A DNA stretch of 31,066 nt, taken from the IMG/VR virus record IMGVR_UViG_3300001097_000042, positions 1-31,066 of that record; one strand, 5' to 3'. A model generated the notes under the pieces. That model had not been told where the DNA came from and did not search any database. It worked only from the letters and a program-made list of their open reading frames with translations. This document shows positions 1 through 9,527 of the stretch, in pieces. The stretch comes from a virus. Positions within the stretch are counted from its first letter, which is position 1; each line of letters starts with the position of its first letter. The translations under genes and the position numbers were made by a program.

Positions 1-996
1 TGGAGTAAATGTTACATACCCACCATTTATCCAAATATAAAATGTTCCACGATCACCTTCATTTTCAATTACAAGATATGCATAGCCATTTATAGATATT
101 TCAGGAAGCAAGGTATCTGATGAAAGTCTTTCTGCAAAAATAAATGAAGACTTATATTCTTCTGGTATTACAAGTCCATACTCAAGTTCTAAATATCCAT
201 CTGTATTTATAATTGGTTCTCCAGAGATTCTTGTGTCAGTTTCTCTAAATGAGTATGCATCAACCCAACTATTTTCTTGTAAGTATTGAACCTTCCACCT
301 ACTTGGTGTTGTTTTATTTAAAGGTCCAAATAAGGGATCTGCTACTGATGCTGTTGCCGTTGCAAATGGTCCAAGATCAACATCTCCGACATTTGTCTGC
401 ACTTTAATTACAATTCTATTTGCTGGAACATTTTCTTTATATACCACAAATGGAACAGCGTCATCTATATAATACAAACCATTTGAAATATTTTTAGCAA
501 TGCCTCGCTCAACATTATTTTCTGTTCTATAAGAAGTCCAGTATTTAAATTCATCATATCTCGATGGCATGTAGTATCTTGGTCTTTGAGCCATTGAAGC
601 ACCAGAATTTGCTAAGAATCGATTATTAAAATATAAAGGTTTATTAATCCCAGAGCGTGGTCTAAATGGTTTCAAACAATCTTCTAAAGAATAAATCATT
701 TTCATTTTGTCTTTTATAGATTTAAATAGTTGTGGGATATCACTATCTGTAAATCCACCATCAATTACAACGTCAGCATCTGTTGCTCCTGTAAAATAAT
801 TACCAGAATCTAGTTGATCAAAATCATTAGGAAGTGTAAAATATTGAGAAGTATTGTCTGCTGGTCTGTATCTATAGTTGCCTAACTTATAAAAGTTATC
901 TGGCATATTCATATTCCATTCAGCAAGAATAAGAGATTGCAGCCTTACTGTTGCAGATGTTTGAAGGTGCGTCTTTAATGCTTCATTTACAAACAT
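1..996 (-). CDS. Minor tail protein, 3' end cut by window edge
   Basis: The minus-strand frame is open from an ATG at 996 to base 1 (332 codons, no stop), so the C-terminus lies outside the window. The protein begins MFVNEALKTHLQ and is rich in aromatic and beta-type residues, with no recognised catalytic motif. It starts right after the stop of the upstream Dit-like gene (TAAATG) and has GAGG about 5 nt before the ATG, which fixes this start. Its place directly after tape measure and a Dit-like protein is where siphoviruses encode baseplate, tail-tip or fibre-anchor proteins, so a tail-tip role is inferred from position only. No signal peptide or membrane segment is seen. It could equally be a fibre or the N-terminal part of a tail-associated adhesin. 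Confidence 0.8.
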   Translation of the reverse strand, partial: MFVNEALKTHLQTSATVRLQSLILAEWNMNMPDNFYKLGNYRYRPADNTSQYFTLPNDFDQLDSGNYFTGATDADVVIDGGFTDSDIPQLFKSIKDKMKMIYSLEDCLKPFRPRSGINKPLYFNNRFLANSGASMAQRPRYYMPSRYDEFKYWTSYRTENNVERGIAKNISNGLYYIDDAVPFVVYKENVPANRIVIKVQTNVGDVDLGPFATATASVADPLFGPLNKTTPSRWKVQYLQENSWVDAYSFRETDTRISGEPIINTDGYLELEYGLVIPEEYKSSFIFAERLSSDTLLPEISINGYAYLVIENEGDRGTFYIWINGGYVTFTP

Positions 997-1638
997 TTAG
1001 ACCTCTTCCAGAATTACCGAAATATTCCAAAGGTCGAAGTTATTTCCACCACGCTTTATAACTGTGTAATTAAAATCATCAAAATAAACTTCAATGATTT
1101 GATTATATTGCTGTAGATGCGTATAGGCATTTGCATCACTTCCAAAATTATTGTATTTGTCATATGCTAGATACATCCAAAAAGGTCCCTTGTGGTTTTC
1201 ATACCAATCAAGTAGTTCAACTCCTCCAGCACCACCGTCTGCTGTGTGCTCTAGATTTTGAGAACCTGTATAGGCTGATTTGCCAGTAGTATTGCTAAAG
1301 TCTGGGGGAAGATAAAAACCTCTAGATGGAAGATTATTCCAAGACAACGACATATTTAATTTATCAGCAATATGGTAGGATCTCATTCTTCCATTGATAG
1401 TTCTTTGACGTTGCTCAATTCTGTTTGGTTTAAATTGCAGTTCCCCTCGATTATGGTCAGAGAGTATTAAGAACTGATCTAGAAGGGCTTCATCAGCCCC
1501 CTCTGGGGGTTCTGAGCCTATTTCAAAGCCTGTTGGTACATAAACCCCACCTTGCAGAGTTCCTGCGTTTTCAGACCAAAGTATAGCCTGTGGTCTTTGA
1601 TACCTACGACGACCTGTTAAATATGCTGCGGTAGCCAT
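997..1638 (-). CDS. Minor tail protein, distal-tail (Dit)-like by position
   Basis: A 213-residue protein encoded immediately after the tape measure gene; the tape measure stop and this start overlap as TAATG, so translation is probably coupled. In siphoviruses the gene after the tape measure usually encodes the distal tail protein that closes the tube and joins the baseplate. Here that is a positional inference: the sequence has an N-terminal basic stretch (TGRRRYQRPQ), many Asn, Tyr and Trp residues and a C-terminal segment (NFDLWNISVILEEV) that looks like a beta strand ending a tail-tip fold, but no diagnostic motif. The next gene starts one base after its stop, so the two form an operon with the tape measure gene. 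An alternative is a non-Dit minor tail protein. Confidence 0.75.
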   Translation of the reverse strand: MATAAYLTGRRRYQRPQAILWSENAGTLQGGVYVPTGFEIGSEPPEGADEALLDQFLILSDHNRGELQFKPNRIEQRQRTINGRMRSYHIADKLNMSLSWNNLPSRGFYLPPDFSNTTGKSAYTGSQNLEHTADGGAGGVELLDWYENHKGPFWMYLAYDKYNNFGSDANAYTHLQQYNQIIEVYFDDFNYTVIKRGGNNFDLWNISVILEEV

Positions 1639-4600
1639 TACTTTTGTCCTCTAATTCTTTGTGAATCAATATACTTAATCTGACCGATTACTGCTCTAGC
1701 AATATCATTAGAACTTGCACTTGATTGTGGAACTGTAATTCCAATATTATAATTATACATGGTGCTGGAGTTATCTGATACCGTTGTTGCTACAGATGTA
1801 ATTGTTGGTGCTACAACAGATGAGTTATTAGATGAATAGACTGCTGGAGTCATATCTTTAATCATTGAAGGGAACTTAGAGTTATTCATATTTTCAAGCA
1901 TTGGACCAAACCTCTTAGTCGCAGCCTTATTCATTACAAACTCTCCAGGTGTTAGCATTGAGGGAACGCTATCAGAACCTACACGACCACCAACAGCCAT
2001 ATAGTTAGGAACCATTCCACCATAGTTCATTGGCATAATTTTTCCACCATACATTTTGCCAGTAGGTTTAGGAGGGGTTCCAGAACTTGTGTAGGAAGTG
2101 TTTACTATATTTGTAGTTGTTATAATTCTATTTACATTTTCAGTAAGCGTAATTGTTTTATTTTTTAATGCTTGCCATGAAGCAAGAATTGCCGCTGTAT
2201 TTTTAGCAGACTTGCTTGTTTCTGCTTCAATTGACTTATACTTAGACTCTACTGCAGTTAACTCTGTATTTATAACTATCCATTGATCCTTTGTTTGACC
2301 CTGATAAGTAAGGCTACTGGTGAGTGCAGTTGTTTGTTTTTCATATTGATCTCTAGCAAGGGTTGCTTTTTCAAGAAGTTGTTGTGAAGGAACTAAAGAA
2401 TCACGTTGAACCTTATCAATCTCAAATTGATAATCTCTAATTTTTTTATTAATTGGCTCACGAAGAAGTTCTTTAGCATAAACTTGATCTTGTATAGCAA
2501 GAATTTGTGCTTCAACAACTTGACGCTGTTGTTCTAGTGCAAATGTTTGTTGACCTATCTGGAACTGACGTTCTTCAATTTGAACTCTTGTCATTCCACT
2601 AACTGTTGCCGCACCAATTTCTGATTGACGAGCAGCGGCAAGTGTTCCAGAAGATCTGCGTGATGCAGCCTCAGCAGAAGTTGCTCTCATTTCTTGTGCA
2701 GCAGCGGCAGCGGCTGATATATCTCCTTGGCTTAGTGCATCAGCAAGGGTAAGTCTTTGTTTTTCTTGTGCTGCAATTTCAGAATTAAGTTGAGAAATCT
2801 TAGTAAGTGCTTCTTCTTGTGCATCAAACTTAGCATTAATTCCTTCTTCTGCTTTATCAATAAGACCAAGGGTATTAGAAAGAATTGAAGACTCATCATT
2901 TAGATTGGCAAGAGGTCTATCAAAATTAATCTCAGCACTTCTTGTTAAAATATCAACCTGTGAATTAAGATTATCAATTATACGACTTCCGTAAATAGTA
3001 TTGTATTCTAAATCATGTTGTAATTCACCAATTTTACTTTGATAATCAGATATTACTTTTTCTGCTGCATCTATTGCAGCGGTCTGTGCATCAATCTGTG
3101 TATTCAAATCCTTAAATACTGGAGATGCTTCTCTTTCTTGTTGAACAAGTGCGCCTTGTGCATCAAAATAATCTGTTGCTTGGGAAAATGATTCTTTAAA
3201 GATTGAGAACTGACCTTCCCTAGTTTGCATATTTAAATTTTGTTGCAAATCTTTTACTGCTTGAGCAGCAGTTTTAGCATTTCTTGCCATCTTTAAAAGT
3301 TCTTCAGAACTAATATCTTTTCCATTTATGGCTACAGCAAGTTCAGCATCTGCAACCATCTCAATTGCTTGTGCAGCAGAAACTCCAGCAGCCGTTAACT
3401 TTTTAAATGCCTTTCCTTGAGCCTTGGTAGTATCTATAGTTTTTGCTTGTGTTATTTGATACTCTCCAATTACCGCTTCATCAAATGCTTCTTTAAGGGC
3501 TTTACCTTGTGAAGTTAATGTAGCCTTACCATTTTTAATTGTCATGTATGTTTTGCGTGTTTTATCATCCATCTGACTAATAAAATCTAAGAACTGAGTA
3601 TTCATTGCTCCTGGGGCTTGGTTCATAAGGTTTTGCATTACCCCGCCAAACTGAGTTAAACCTTTACCTTTAGTTACCTTTAATAATTCATTTATACCGC
3701 CAGTAGCATTAATGGATGCTTTACGAACCATCTTAAGTCTATTTAAAATATCGTCAAGTGTGGTGTCTCTTGCTTTTGGGTTTTTTACTTTAGTATCTGT
3801 TGTGAATGCTGTAGATGCTGCATTAAATCCTTTTGCAATATATTCTGGAACTGATAACCCTGCAGTTTTTGCTGCTGCTATGAGTGCGGGATCTTCTTTT
3901 CCAACTAAATAATTAACAAGAAGTGTCTTACTTATTAAATCTTTTCCTTCTGAAAGTAAGGTAAAATTAAGCAATGCATCTTTAAATAATTCTGGATTTG
4001 CTCCAGCAAGTTGTTGAACTACTGTTTTATTTATTGTTTTTGGCAATGTTGCAATTTTTGACAGTGCTGAATTTGCTAGTACAAGTTGTTCTGCTCCGTT
4101 TGTTTTTAAATCTAAAGTAACTCCATACGTTGGTTGAAACTTTGCAAGAATATTTAATGCTTCTATGTCTGTTTTTAAATCAACTTTATTGGTATTGATA
4201 TATTTTAACATAATATTAATTGTATTTGCATCTGCCCCAGTTTGAAATAATAATTGAAAAACTGTAGCAGCATCGGCAAATCCTGATTTATCAACTATAA
4301 ACTTTATTTTTTGTTCAATTTCTGGATTTTTCTTAGATAAGTCTAACATCTGAATTACAGTATTAGGATCTAAATCTCCAGAAGCAAAACCAATTTGTAT
4401 AACCTTTTTAAGATCTGAATTTGCAAAATTGTTTAATTCTTGTTCAGCAATGTCTTTAAATACTTTAACTGCATCTGAAGCATTTTCATATAAACTATCA
4501 ACTGATGAGTTGATCGCTTTATTAAAGTTTTCTGGAGATATTTTACTTGAAAGAGAAATAACATCATTTAGTGTTGTTTTGTTTGCAACATTTAATTGAT

Positions 4601-7600
4601 CCAAACTTATTTTTCTTTGTTTTTCAATATCTAAAATTTCTTGTTCAGTTTTTGCATTTTTAATTTTAGAATCATATTGTTGATTTAATCCATCTACAAG
4701 TTGTTGATTTTGAGTAATTGTTTCAAGACCTAATTGTAGCGTTGCTGAATCAAGTTTAGCGTTGTGTGCTTTTGCTTTATTTTGATCATAGACTGCTTTA
4801 AGAATTGCAGCAGTACCAGCAACGGCTAATCCTATTGCTACTGGTGCACCTACACCAGTTGCCGCAGCACCACCTGCGGCTGCAAAAAGTGCGGCTCCTC
4901 CACCAACTTGAGCAATTCCTGAACTAGGAACTAAAGATTTTCTATTATTTTGTGCTTGATCAAATGCTGTTTTTAAATTTTTAACAGATTCTTCTTTAAT
5001 TTTTAAAGAAATTTCAAGTGGATCTTTCAGAATATTTTCTCCATTTGGACCTAAAAGAGTTACAAGTTTACCACTTATCATTGCTGGTATTTCATAACTT
5101 CCTAGTTTTTCTCCAAGTGCTGATGAAATGCTCTGTGCTTGTGCTGTTGTTACTACTCCTTGAGATACAGCCATTGCTAATTGATTAGCCATATTTTGTG
5201 CAATTTCTTTTGGTGTTTTTCCTACTTTTGCTTGAGTTCCAATATCTGCAAGAAGACCTTTGCCAAAATCACTTTCAAGAACATTTTGTCCATATTGTCT
5301 TTGGGCATCAACTGTACCAGAAAGCAAGTTAGATCTTTTTCTTTGTGCTGCTTCACTTGCACTAACTGTTCCACTAATTACAGATAAATCAACTAATTTT
5401 TTAGAAGTCATTGACATTGCTTTAGCAAGATTAATTCCTTCTTGTCTTGCTGTTTCTATATCTTTGTTAAATTTCATAACTAGCCCACCTAATACTGCTA
5501 TTCCAGCAACAGCAGCAACCCAAGGGTTAGCCAATAGTGGAAGAAGCATTGCTATTCCTTGTAGTCCAAATACAAACGGCATAATCTGTTGTGCCATTTC
5601 TCCAACTTTTCCTCCAGCAAAAGAAGCAGCAATTGTTAAACCACTAACAGCGCCTATTCCTTTACTAGCCTTACTGCTAAACTCAGTTAATTGTTGTTTT
5701 GTAGTTATTTGAGCCTTGGTAGAATCATTCATGGCACTTGTTAATTTACCCTCTGCAGCAATCCTACGTTTTGCTTCTTTTAAACTTATCTTTTCTGTAG
5801 CGGCAATTAACTGTGCTCTTGATAGTTGTGCTGATTGTGATACCGTTCCAACTGTAGTGCTTCCAGTCTTTTGACCTGTTGGAATTCCATCTTCTGCTCC
5901 TGCAATTCTAAATTTTCCAAACCCTGGAACAAATGCTGAACGTCCAGATCTTAATGCTTTAGTTGTTTTTTTGTTAAGGATTGCTTCTCCTATGCCAACA
6001 CCGACTTGGCGTCGATCACTAGGTGCACCTCCAGCAACACCAACTGATGCAGGCTTTGCCCTTCCTGTTTGACCAGTAACAACTTCAGACTTTGTTTTTT
6101 TAAGTGGAGTTACATCAGCCAAAGTTTTCATTGGTTGAGAATAAAAATTACTTTTTGATCTATATTCTAATCCAGCAAGTACAGCCTTTGCTTGATAGGA
6201 ATTAGGGTTAATCCGTGCATCATATCTAGCAACAGAACGTAGTGTTTCTGCTGCTCTTGCATTTGTTGGATGTGTTCCAGACTGAAGTTTTTTAAGTTCA
6301 TTTCTATCAATACCCATTGATTTAAGTTGATCGTCAGACATGCCCGATAATGAACTACCAAGTTTACCCTTAACAGTATTTAAATAATTATTTACATATC
6401 CCAGATCTGCTACAAGGTTCTTAGATTTCCACTCTTTTACTCCAGCATTTCTTACTTCCTCAATATGTGAAGCCTGAACATTAAATAAATTCTTTTCTTG
6501 TGCTGGAGTTAAAACTACCCCTTGTCTTTTAAGAACTTCTTTAATTGCATTAGTTTCTTGCATAAATCCTGATTGTGATTGTTTTGCAAGAGATCTAATT
6601 GCTGATGGGGCTGATGTTCCAGAACCAGCACCGCGACCAATTGACAATCTTCTTTCAAGTTGTGAAGCAGTCATTGGTCTGCCTTGCTCAACATTTTTTT
6701 CTAAAGCCTTAAGAAGTTTGTCTTCTGAGTATCCCTTAGATGTTAATTCAGCAATTTTATTTTGAAGCCTTAATCCAGTATCCTGACTTTTTGTTGTAAA
6801 TGATCTTCCTCCAACATTTACAGTACCTTGTTCAAATTTTTGAATGCTTCCAGAAACAAGTGCTTCAATTAATGGTTGGAACTGAGGATTTTGTGCAATA
6901 TCTCTAGGAATAACTGCTTCACCTGGAGTAAGCATTGAAGCAACTGTGTCTTTGTTTCCAGATCCTGGAACATATGGTGTACCCTTTGCAAACTTCTTTG
7001 GTACTGCACCTTTACGACCAGGCATCATCATTCCTGGATTTGCTCTAGCAAAGTTTGCTGCAGCCACTGTAGCGTCAATATAGGCTTGACGCAATAGTCT
7101 AACTGCTGAACTTTCTGCTGTAAAAGATTGAGTTAGTCTTGTGTGTGCTTGGTTTAAAGATGCTGCAACGGTGGCTGCTTCCATCTGCTCTGTATTTAAA
7201 TAGTCTGTTTGTTGTGCAAGAATTTTTGAATTTCCGCCAAGTTTTAAGAAACCAACACGTAAGGCTAAAAACATTTTAATAATGTTGGCTGTTCCGTTAG
7301 CAAGAAGACCAAAAGCCATAAGCAGTGTTGGACCAATAATACCAACAAGAGTAGATGCTATAACAATAAACTTTTTAGTACCTTCTCCTAGATTGTTAAA
7401 CTTGTCAAGTACGTTTCCAATAACTTTTACGATTGGAGTTACTGCCTCTAAGAATGTTTTACCTATTGGAGCAATCGCTAGTTTAAGTTCTTCTACCGCT
7501 GACTTAAACTGAACTCCAACTGAGTCTTCTACAGTTTTTAATTCTCGTTCAGATAAAATTGCAAGTTGTTCAATGGATGAGCCTGCAAGGTCTAAAACCC

Positions 7601-8996
7601 TGCTTGCTTGTGTTCCATCTTTAATTACGTTTTGAAATAAAGTTGATAAACGTGAAAATTGAAACTTACCAAATAATTGTTCAATTGCACGGGCACGATT
7701 TAATGGATCCATTGTATCTAAGGCTTTTGAAAAATCAATAACTGTTTGTCTAATATTTCCTTGATTTCCTTCAACGATTCCGTTAATATTAATACCAAAT
7801 TCAGCAAACATCTCGCTAGCCTTTTTAGTTGGATTAATTAATGCTGCAAGACCAGATTTAAGTGCGTTAGCACCTTCTGAAGCATTGATTCCACCTTCTT
7901 TCATTGCTGTAAGGAAGAATGCTAGATCTTCTACATCTCCACCAAGTTGTTTAACTACTGGTCCTGCTTTAGGAACAGCAATTGTTAAATCTTCAATAGA
8001 AACAACTGTTTGGTTTTCTACTGCGTTAAGAAAATCAATCTTTTTTGCTAAATCCTCTGAAGCAATACCAAATGCATTAGTAAGTGATATTGTAGTTTCA
8101 AGTGCTTGGCTTTGCTCTACGCCACCAAGAACTGCAAGTCTATTGGCTTCTGCAACTTGGGCTGTAAGATCTGCCCCAGTTTTACCCATAGCGGCAGCCT
8201 GGGCTGCAAGTTCCATAGTTTTAACTGCAGCAACTCCATATTTAGTAAATTCTTCTGCTAACTGTTTAATATCATCAAGTGCTTTATTTGTTTGCTCTGT
8301 TGTTGTAAACATGTCGCCATAAACACGTTTAAACTTAACAGCCTGAACCTCAAGATCCATAAATGTTTTTGCTGCTGCTGTACCAAAATATGCAAGTGGA
8401 ACAGTAAAACCAACCATTAACTGGCGACCTGCCCATTGGGTATTCTTACCAAAGTTTAAAAGGTTTGTAGAACCTTGACGTATTAACTGATTAAACAAGG
8501 CTTGCTTCTGCGATGACATTGCCATCTTAGTGTTGTAGTCACTCATATCCAATGTTCTTGGAGTAATTGCCATTGCTCTCATTGCGCCAGATGAATCACG
8601 ACCCATCTTAATATATTGGGTCTGCATCTTCTTTACACGTTCTTCGGCTACCTTGCCAATTGTGTCAAATTCTTGTTTAAATAATTTACCAAAACTTTTG
8701 GTAGATCCGCCTGCATAACGGAAATACTCACGCATAGAAAGTTTATTGCCTTCAAGTGCGTGAGTAAACGACTCCGTTGAGGTTCTTACCAATCCCATCT
8801 GAGCAGAGAATTTGCCAGTGGCATTGATAGAGTTTAAAAGGTTAGTCTGTAGGTTTTTTTGTGCTGCAGATGATGCTGCACTATTTCTTGCTACAGATGA
8901 ATGGAAGGTTGCTAATTGACGTTGGAGATTTTTGAGTTCTGCCAGTGCCGCCGACGTATCAATATGTACGCCAATATTAGCATTTACATCAGCCAT
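1638..8996 (-). CDS. Tail tape measure protein (2452 aa)
   Basis: The longest gene of the window. It measures tail length during tube assembly and is ejected with the DNA. Residues about 190-530 read as the TP901-type tape measure core (AAKTFMDLEVQAVKFKRVYG, then the QTVVSIEDLTIAVPKAG and MKEGGINASEGANALKSG segments). Hydrophobic segments lie near residues 545-575, 1115-1175 and 1355-1395, as expected of a protein that enters the host membrane. Long Gln/Glu/Ala-rich coiled-coil regions fill residues about 1900-2250. The motif MLTPGE, usual near the end of this type of tape measure protein, occurs twice, near 688 and 2347. At roughly 0.15 nm per residue the tail would be about 350 nm, an inference from the general rule. 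AGAGG precedes the chosen ATG by 9 nt; the ATG four bases upstream hits a stop within four codons. No peptidase or muramidase motif was recognised. Confidence 0.97.
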   Translation of the reverse strand: MADVNANIGVHIDTSAALAELKNLQRQLATFHSSVARNSAASSAAQKNLQTNLLNSINATGKFSAQMGLVRTSTESFTHALEGNKLSMREYFRYAGGSTKSFGKLFKQEFDTIGKVAEERVKKMQTQYIKMGRDSSGAMRAMAITPRTLDMSDYNTKMAMSSQKQALFNQLIRQGSTNLLNFGKNTQWAGRQLMVGFTVPLAYFGTAAAKTFMDLEVQAVKFKRVYGDMFTTTEQTNKALDDIKQLAEEFTKYGVAAVKTMELAAQAAAMGKTGADLTAQVAEANRLAVLGGVEQSQALETTISLTNAFGIASEDLAKKIDFLNAVENQTVVSIEDLTIAVPKAGPVVKQLGGDVEDLAFFLTAMKEGGINASEGANALKSGLAALINPTKKASEMFAEFGININGIVEGNQGNIRQTVIDFSKALDTMDPLNRARAIEQLFGKFQFSRLSTLFQNVIKDGTQASRVLDLAGSSIEQLAILSERELKTVEDSVGVQFKSAVEELKLAIAPIGKTFLEAVTPIVKVIGNVLDKFNNLGEGTKKFIVIASTLVGIIGPTLLMAFGLLANGTANIIKMFLALRVGFLKLGGNSKILAQQTDYLNTEQMEAATVAASLNQAHTRLTQSFTAESSAVRLLRQAYIDATVAAANFARANPGMMMPGRKGAVPKKFAKGTPYVPGSGNKDTVASMLTPGEAVIPRDIAQNPQFQPLIEALVSGSIQKFEQGTVNVGGRSFTTKSQDTGLRLQNKIAELTSKGYSEDKLLKALEKNVEQGRPMTASQLERRLSIGRGAGSGTSAPSAIRSLAKQSQSGFMQETNAIKEVLKRQGVVLTPAQEKNLFNVQASHIEEVRNAGVKEWKSKNLVADLGYVNNYLNTVKGKLGSSLSGMSDDQLKSMGIDRNELKKLQSGTHPTNARAAETLRSVARYDARINPNSYQAKAVLAGLEYRSKSNFYSQPMKTLADVTPLKKTKSEVVTGQTGRAKPASVGVAGGAPSDRRQVGVGIGEAILNKKTTKALRSGRSAFVPGFGKFRIAGAEDGIPTGQKTGSTTVGTVSQSAQLSRAQLIAATEKISLKEAKRRIAAEGKLTSAMNDSTKAQITTKQQLTEFSSKASKGIGAVSGLTIAASFAGGKVGEMAQQIMPFVFGLQGIAMLLPLLANPWVAAVAGIAVLGGLVMKFNKDIETARQEGINLAKAMSMTSKKLVDLSVISGTVSASEAAQRKRSNLLSGTVDAQRQYGQNVLESDFGKGLLADIGTQAKVGKTPKEIAQNMANQLAMAVSQGVVTTAQAQSISSALGEKLGSYEIPAMISGKLVTLLGPNGENILKDPLEISLKIKEESVKNLKTAFDQAQNNRKSLVPSSGIAQVGGGAALFAAAGGAAATGVGAPVAIGLAVAGTAAILKAVYDQNKAKAHNAKLDSATLQLGLETITQNQQLVDGLNQQYDSKIKNAKTEQEILDIEKQRKISLDQLNVANKTTLNDVISLSSKISPENFNKAINSSVDSLYENASDAVKVFKDIAEQELNNFANSDLKKVIQIGFASGDLDPNTVIQMLDLSKKNPEIEQKIKFIVDKSGFADAATVFQLLFQTGADANTINIMLKYINTNKVDLKTDIEALNILAKFQPTYGVTLDLKTNGAEQLVLANSALSKIATLPKTINKTVVQQLAGANPELFKDALLNFTLLSEGKDLISKTLLVNYLVGKEDPALIAAAKTAGLSVPEYIAKGFNAASTAFTTDTKVKNPKARDTTLDDILNRLKMVRKASINATGGINELLKVTKGKGLTQFGGVMQNLMNQAPGAMNTQFLDFISQMDDKTRKTYMTIKNGKATLTSQGKALKEAFDEAVIGEYQITQAKTIDTTKAQGKAFKKLTAAGVSAAQAIEMVADAELAVAINGKDISSEELLKMARNAKTAAQAVKDLQQNLNMQTREGQFSIFKESFSQATDYFDAQGALVQQEREASPVFKDLNTQIDAQTAAIDAAEKVISDYQSKIGELQHDLEYNTIYGSRIIDNLNSQVDILTRSAEINFDRPLANLNDESSILSNTLGLIDKAEEGINAKFDAQEEALTKISQLNSEIAAQEKQRLTLADALSQGDISAAAAAAQEMRATSAEAASRRSSGTLAAARQSEIGAATVSGMTRVQIEERQFQIGQQTFALEQQRQVVEAQILAIQDQVYAKELLREPINKKIRDYQFEIDKVQRDSLVPSQQLLEKATLARDQYEKQTTALTSSLTYQGQTKDQWIVINTELTAVESKYKSIEAETSKSAKNTAAILASWQALKNKTITLTENVNRIITTTNIVNTSYTSSGTPPKPTGKMYGGKIMPMNYGGMVPNYMAVGGRVGSDSVPSMLTPGEFVMNKAATKRFGPMLENMNNSKFPSMIKDMTPAVYSSNNSSVVAPTITSVATTVSDNSSTMYNYNIGITVPQSSASSNDIARAVIGQIKYIDSQRIRGQK

Positions 8997-9017
8997 TCAT
9001 TTACACCTCTTTATTAA

Positions 9018-9350
9018 TTAGTTATTTGCAAGTACTGTATTTAAAAGAGTATTTGCATCTGTTAACTTAACTCCAGAAGCGGCTTCAATAACTTTATAGA
9101 CTGTTGGAAGATCTAAGATTTCTTCCAGTTTATTAATATCTGTAGACAAGTCTGGGTTGTACTGCTCCATTGCGATCTGTACACATTCAATAAGAAGAGT
9201 CATTGACTTCTCGTTATCTTCTGCCACCCCTGCTACCTGTTCGAACTTCTTCATAAAGGGACGAAGCAAAGAGATTTTAAGGGGTCTAACCTTAATCTTT
9301 GAGCCATCCATAAGAGTTAGTTCTGTGCCCTCATGTACCGTTGTTGCCAT
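9018..9350 (-). CDS. Short tail assembly chaperone (G-like)
   Basis: A 110-residue protein between the long chaperone gene and the tape measure gene, the position of lambda gpG. It is a clear paralogue of the first 100 residues of the protein encoded at 10236-9523: both begin MATT, share PLKI, LR.FM, FE.V.G, ECV.I.M.QY.P and end the domain with PTVYKV, roughly 40% identical by eye. It lacks the C-terminal T-like domain and stops after TLLNTVLANN. Such proteins coat the tape measure and recruit tube subunits. Translation has a strong site (GGAGG, 6 nt before ATG) and its own extended -10 promoter (9378-9386). Having it as a separate gene is odd because most phages make the short form from the same gene as the long form. 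Confidence 0.85.
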   Translation of the reverse strand: MATTVHEGTELTLMDGSKIKVRPLKISLLRPFMKKFEQVAGVAEDNEKSMTLLIECVQIAMEQYNPDLSTDINKLEEILDLPTVYKVIEAASGVKLTDANTLLNTVLANN

Positions 9351-9377
9351 GTATTTCCTCCTGTATAGGTTAACTCA

Positions 9378-9386
9378 ATTATAGCA
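9378..9386 (-). promoter_or_regulatory. Extended -10 promoter of short tail chaperone gene
   Basis: TGCTATAAT on the minus strand. Predicted transcription start is about 21 nt before the ATG at 9350; the leader carries GGAGG. No convincing -35 box is present. The element lies just past the stop of the endonuclease remnant, so the short chaperone can be transcribed apart from the long one. Confidence 0.6.
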
Positions 9387-9398
9387 TAGGGGGTTTGT

Positions 9399-9527
9399 TT
9401 ATTTTAAAGATTTTTTTAGATACCATATTGCTTTTATCAAAAGGTTGGGGTCGTCATTAAAGTTTCCAAGCCCGATATTGCATTTTTGGCATAACATTCC
9501 TCTTACAATACCAGTCTCAGTGTTATT
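9399..9527 (-). pseudogene. C-terminal remnant of an endonuclease VII-like homing endonuclease
   Basis: In the spacer between the two chaperone genes the minus strand encodes, after a stop, [18 protein letters not shown] followed by [20 protein letters not shown] and a stop at 9399-9401. This matches the C-terminal half of phage recombination endonuclease VII-type HNH proteins (TG.VRG.LC..CN.GLG.F.DDP..L..A..YL). The intact family member at 23042-22446 has VRGTLCQNCN and KDNPTILRLLADYI in the same order. The catalytic His/Asp part and everything N-terminal are missing; the reading starts inside the stop region of the long chaperone gene, in another frame. An internal ATG with no ribosome site could give at most 34 residues, so I call it a remnant of a deleted mobile endonuclease gene and not an active enzyme. 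Confidence 0.8.

Noticed and set aside
5260-8322. Long plus-strand reading frames such as 5260-5712 and 7885-8322
   Set aside because: They lie opposite the tape measure gene, have no ribosome site, and their translated composition is typical of an antisense shadow.
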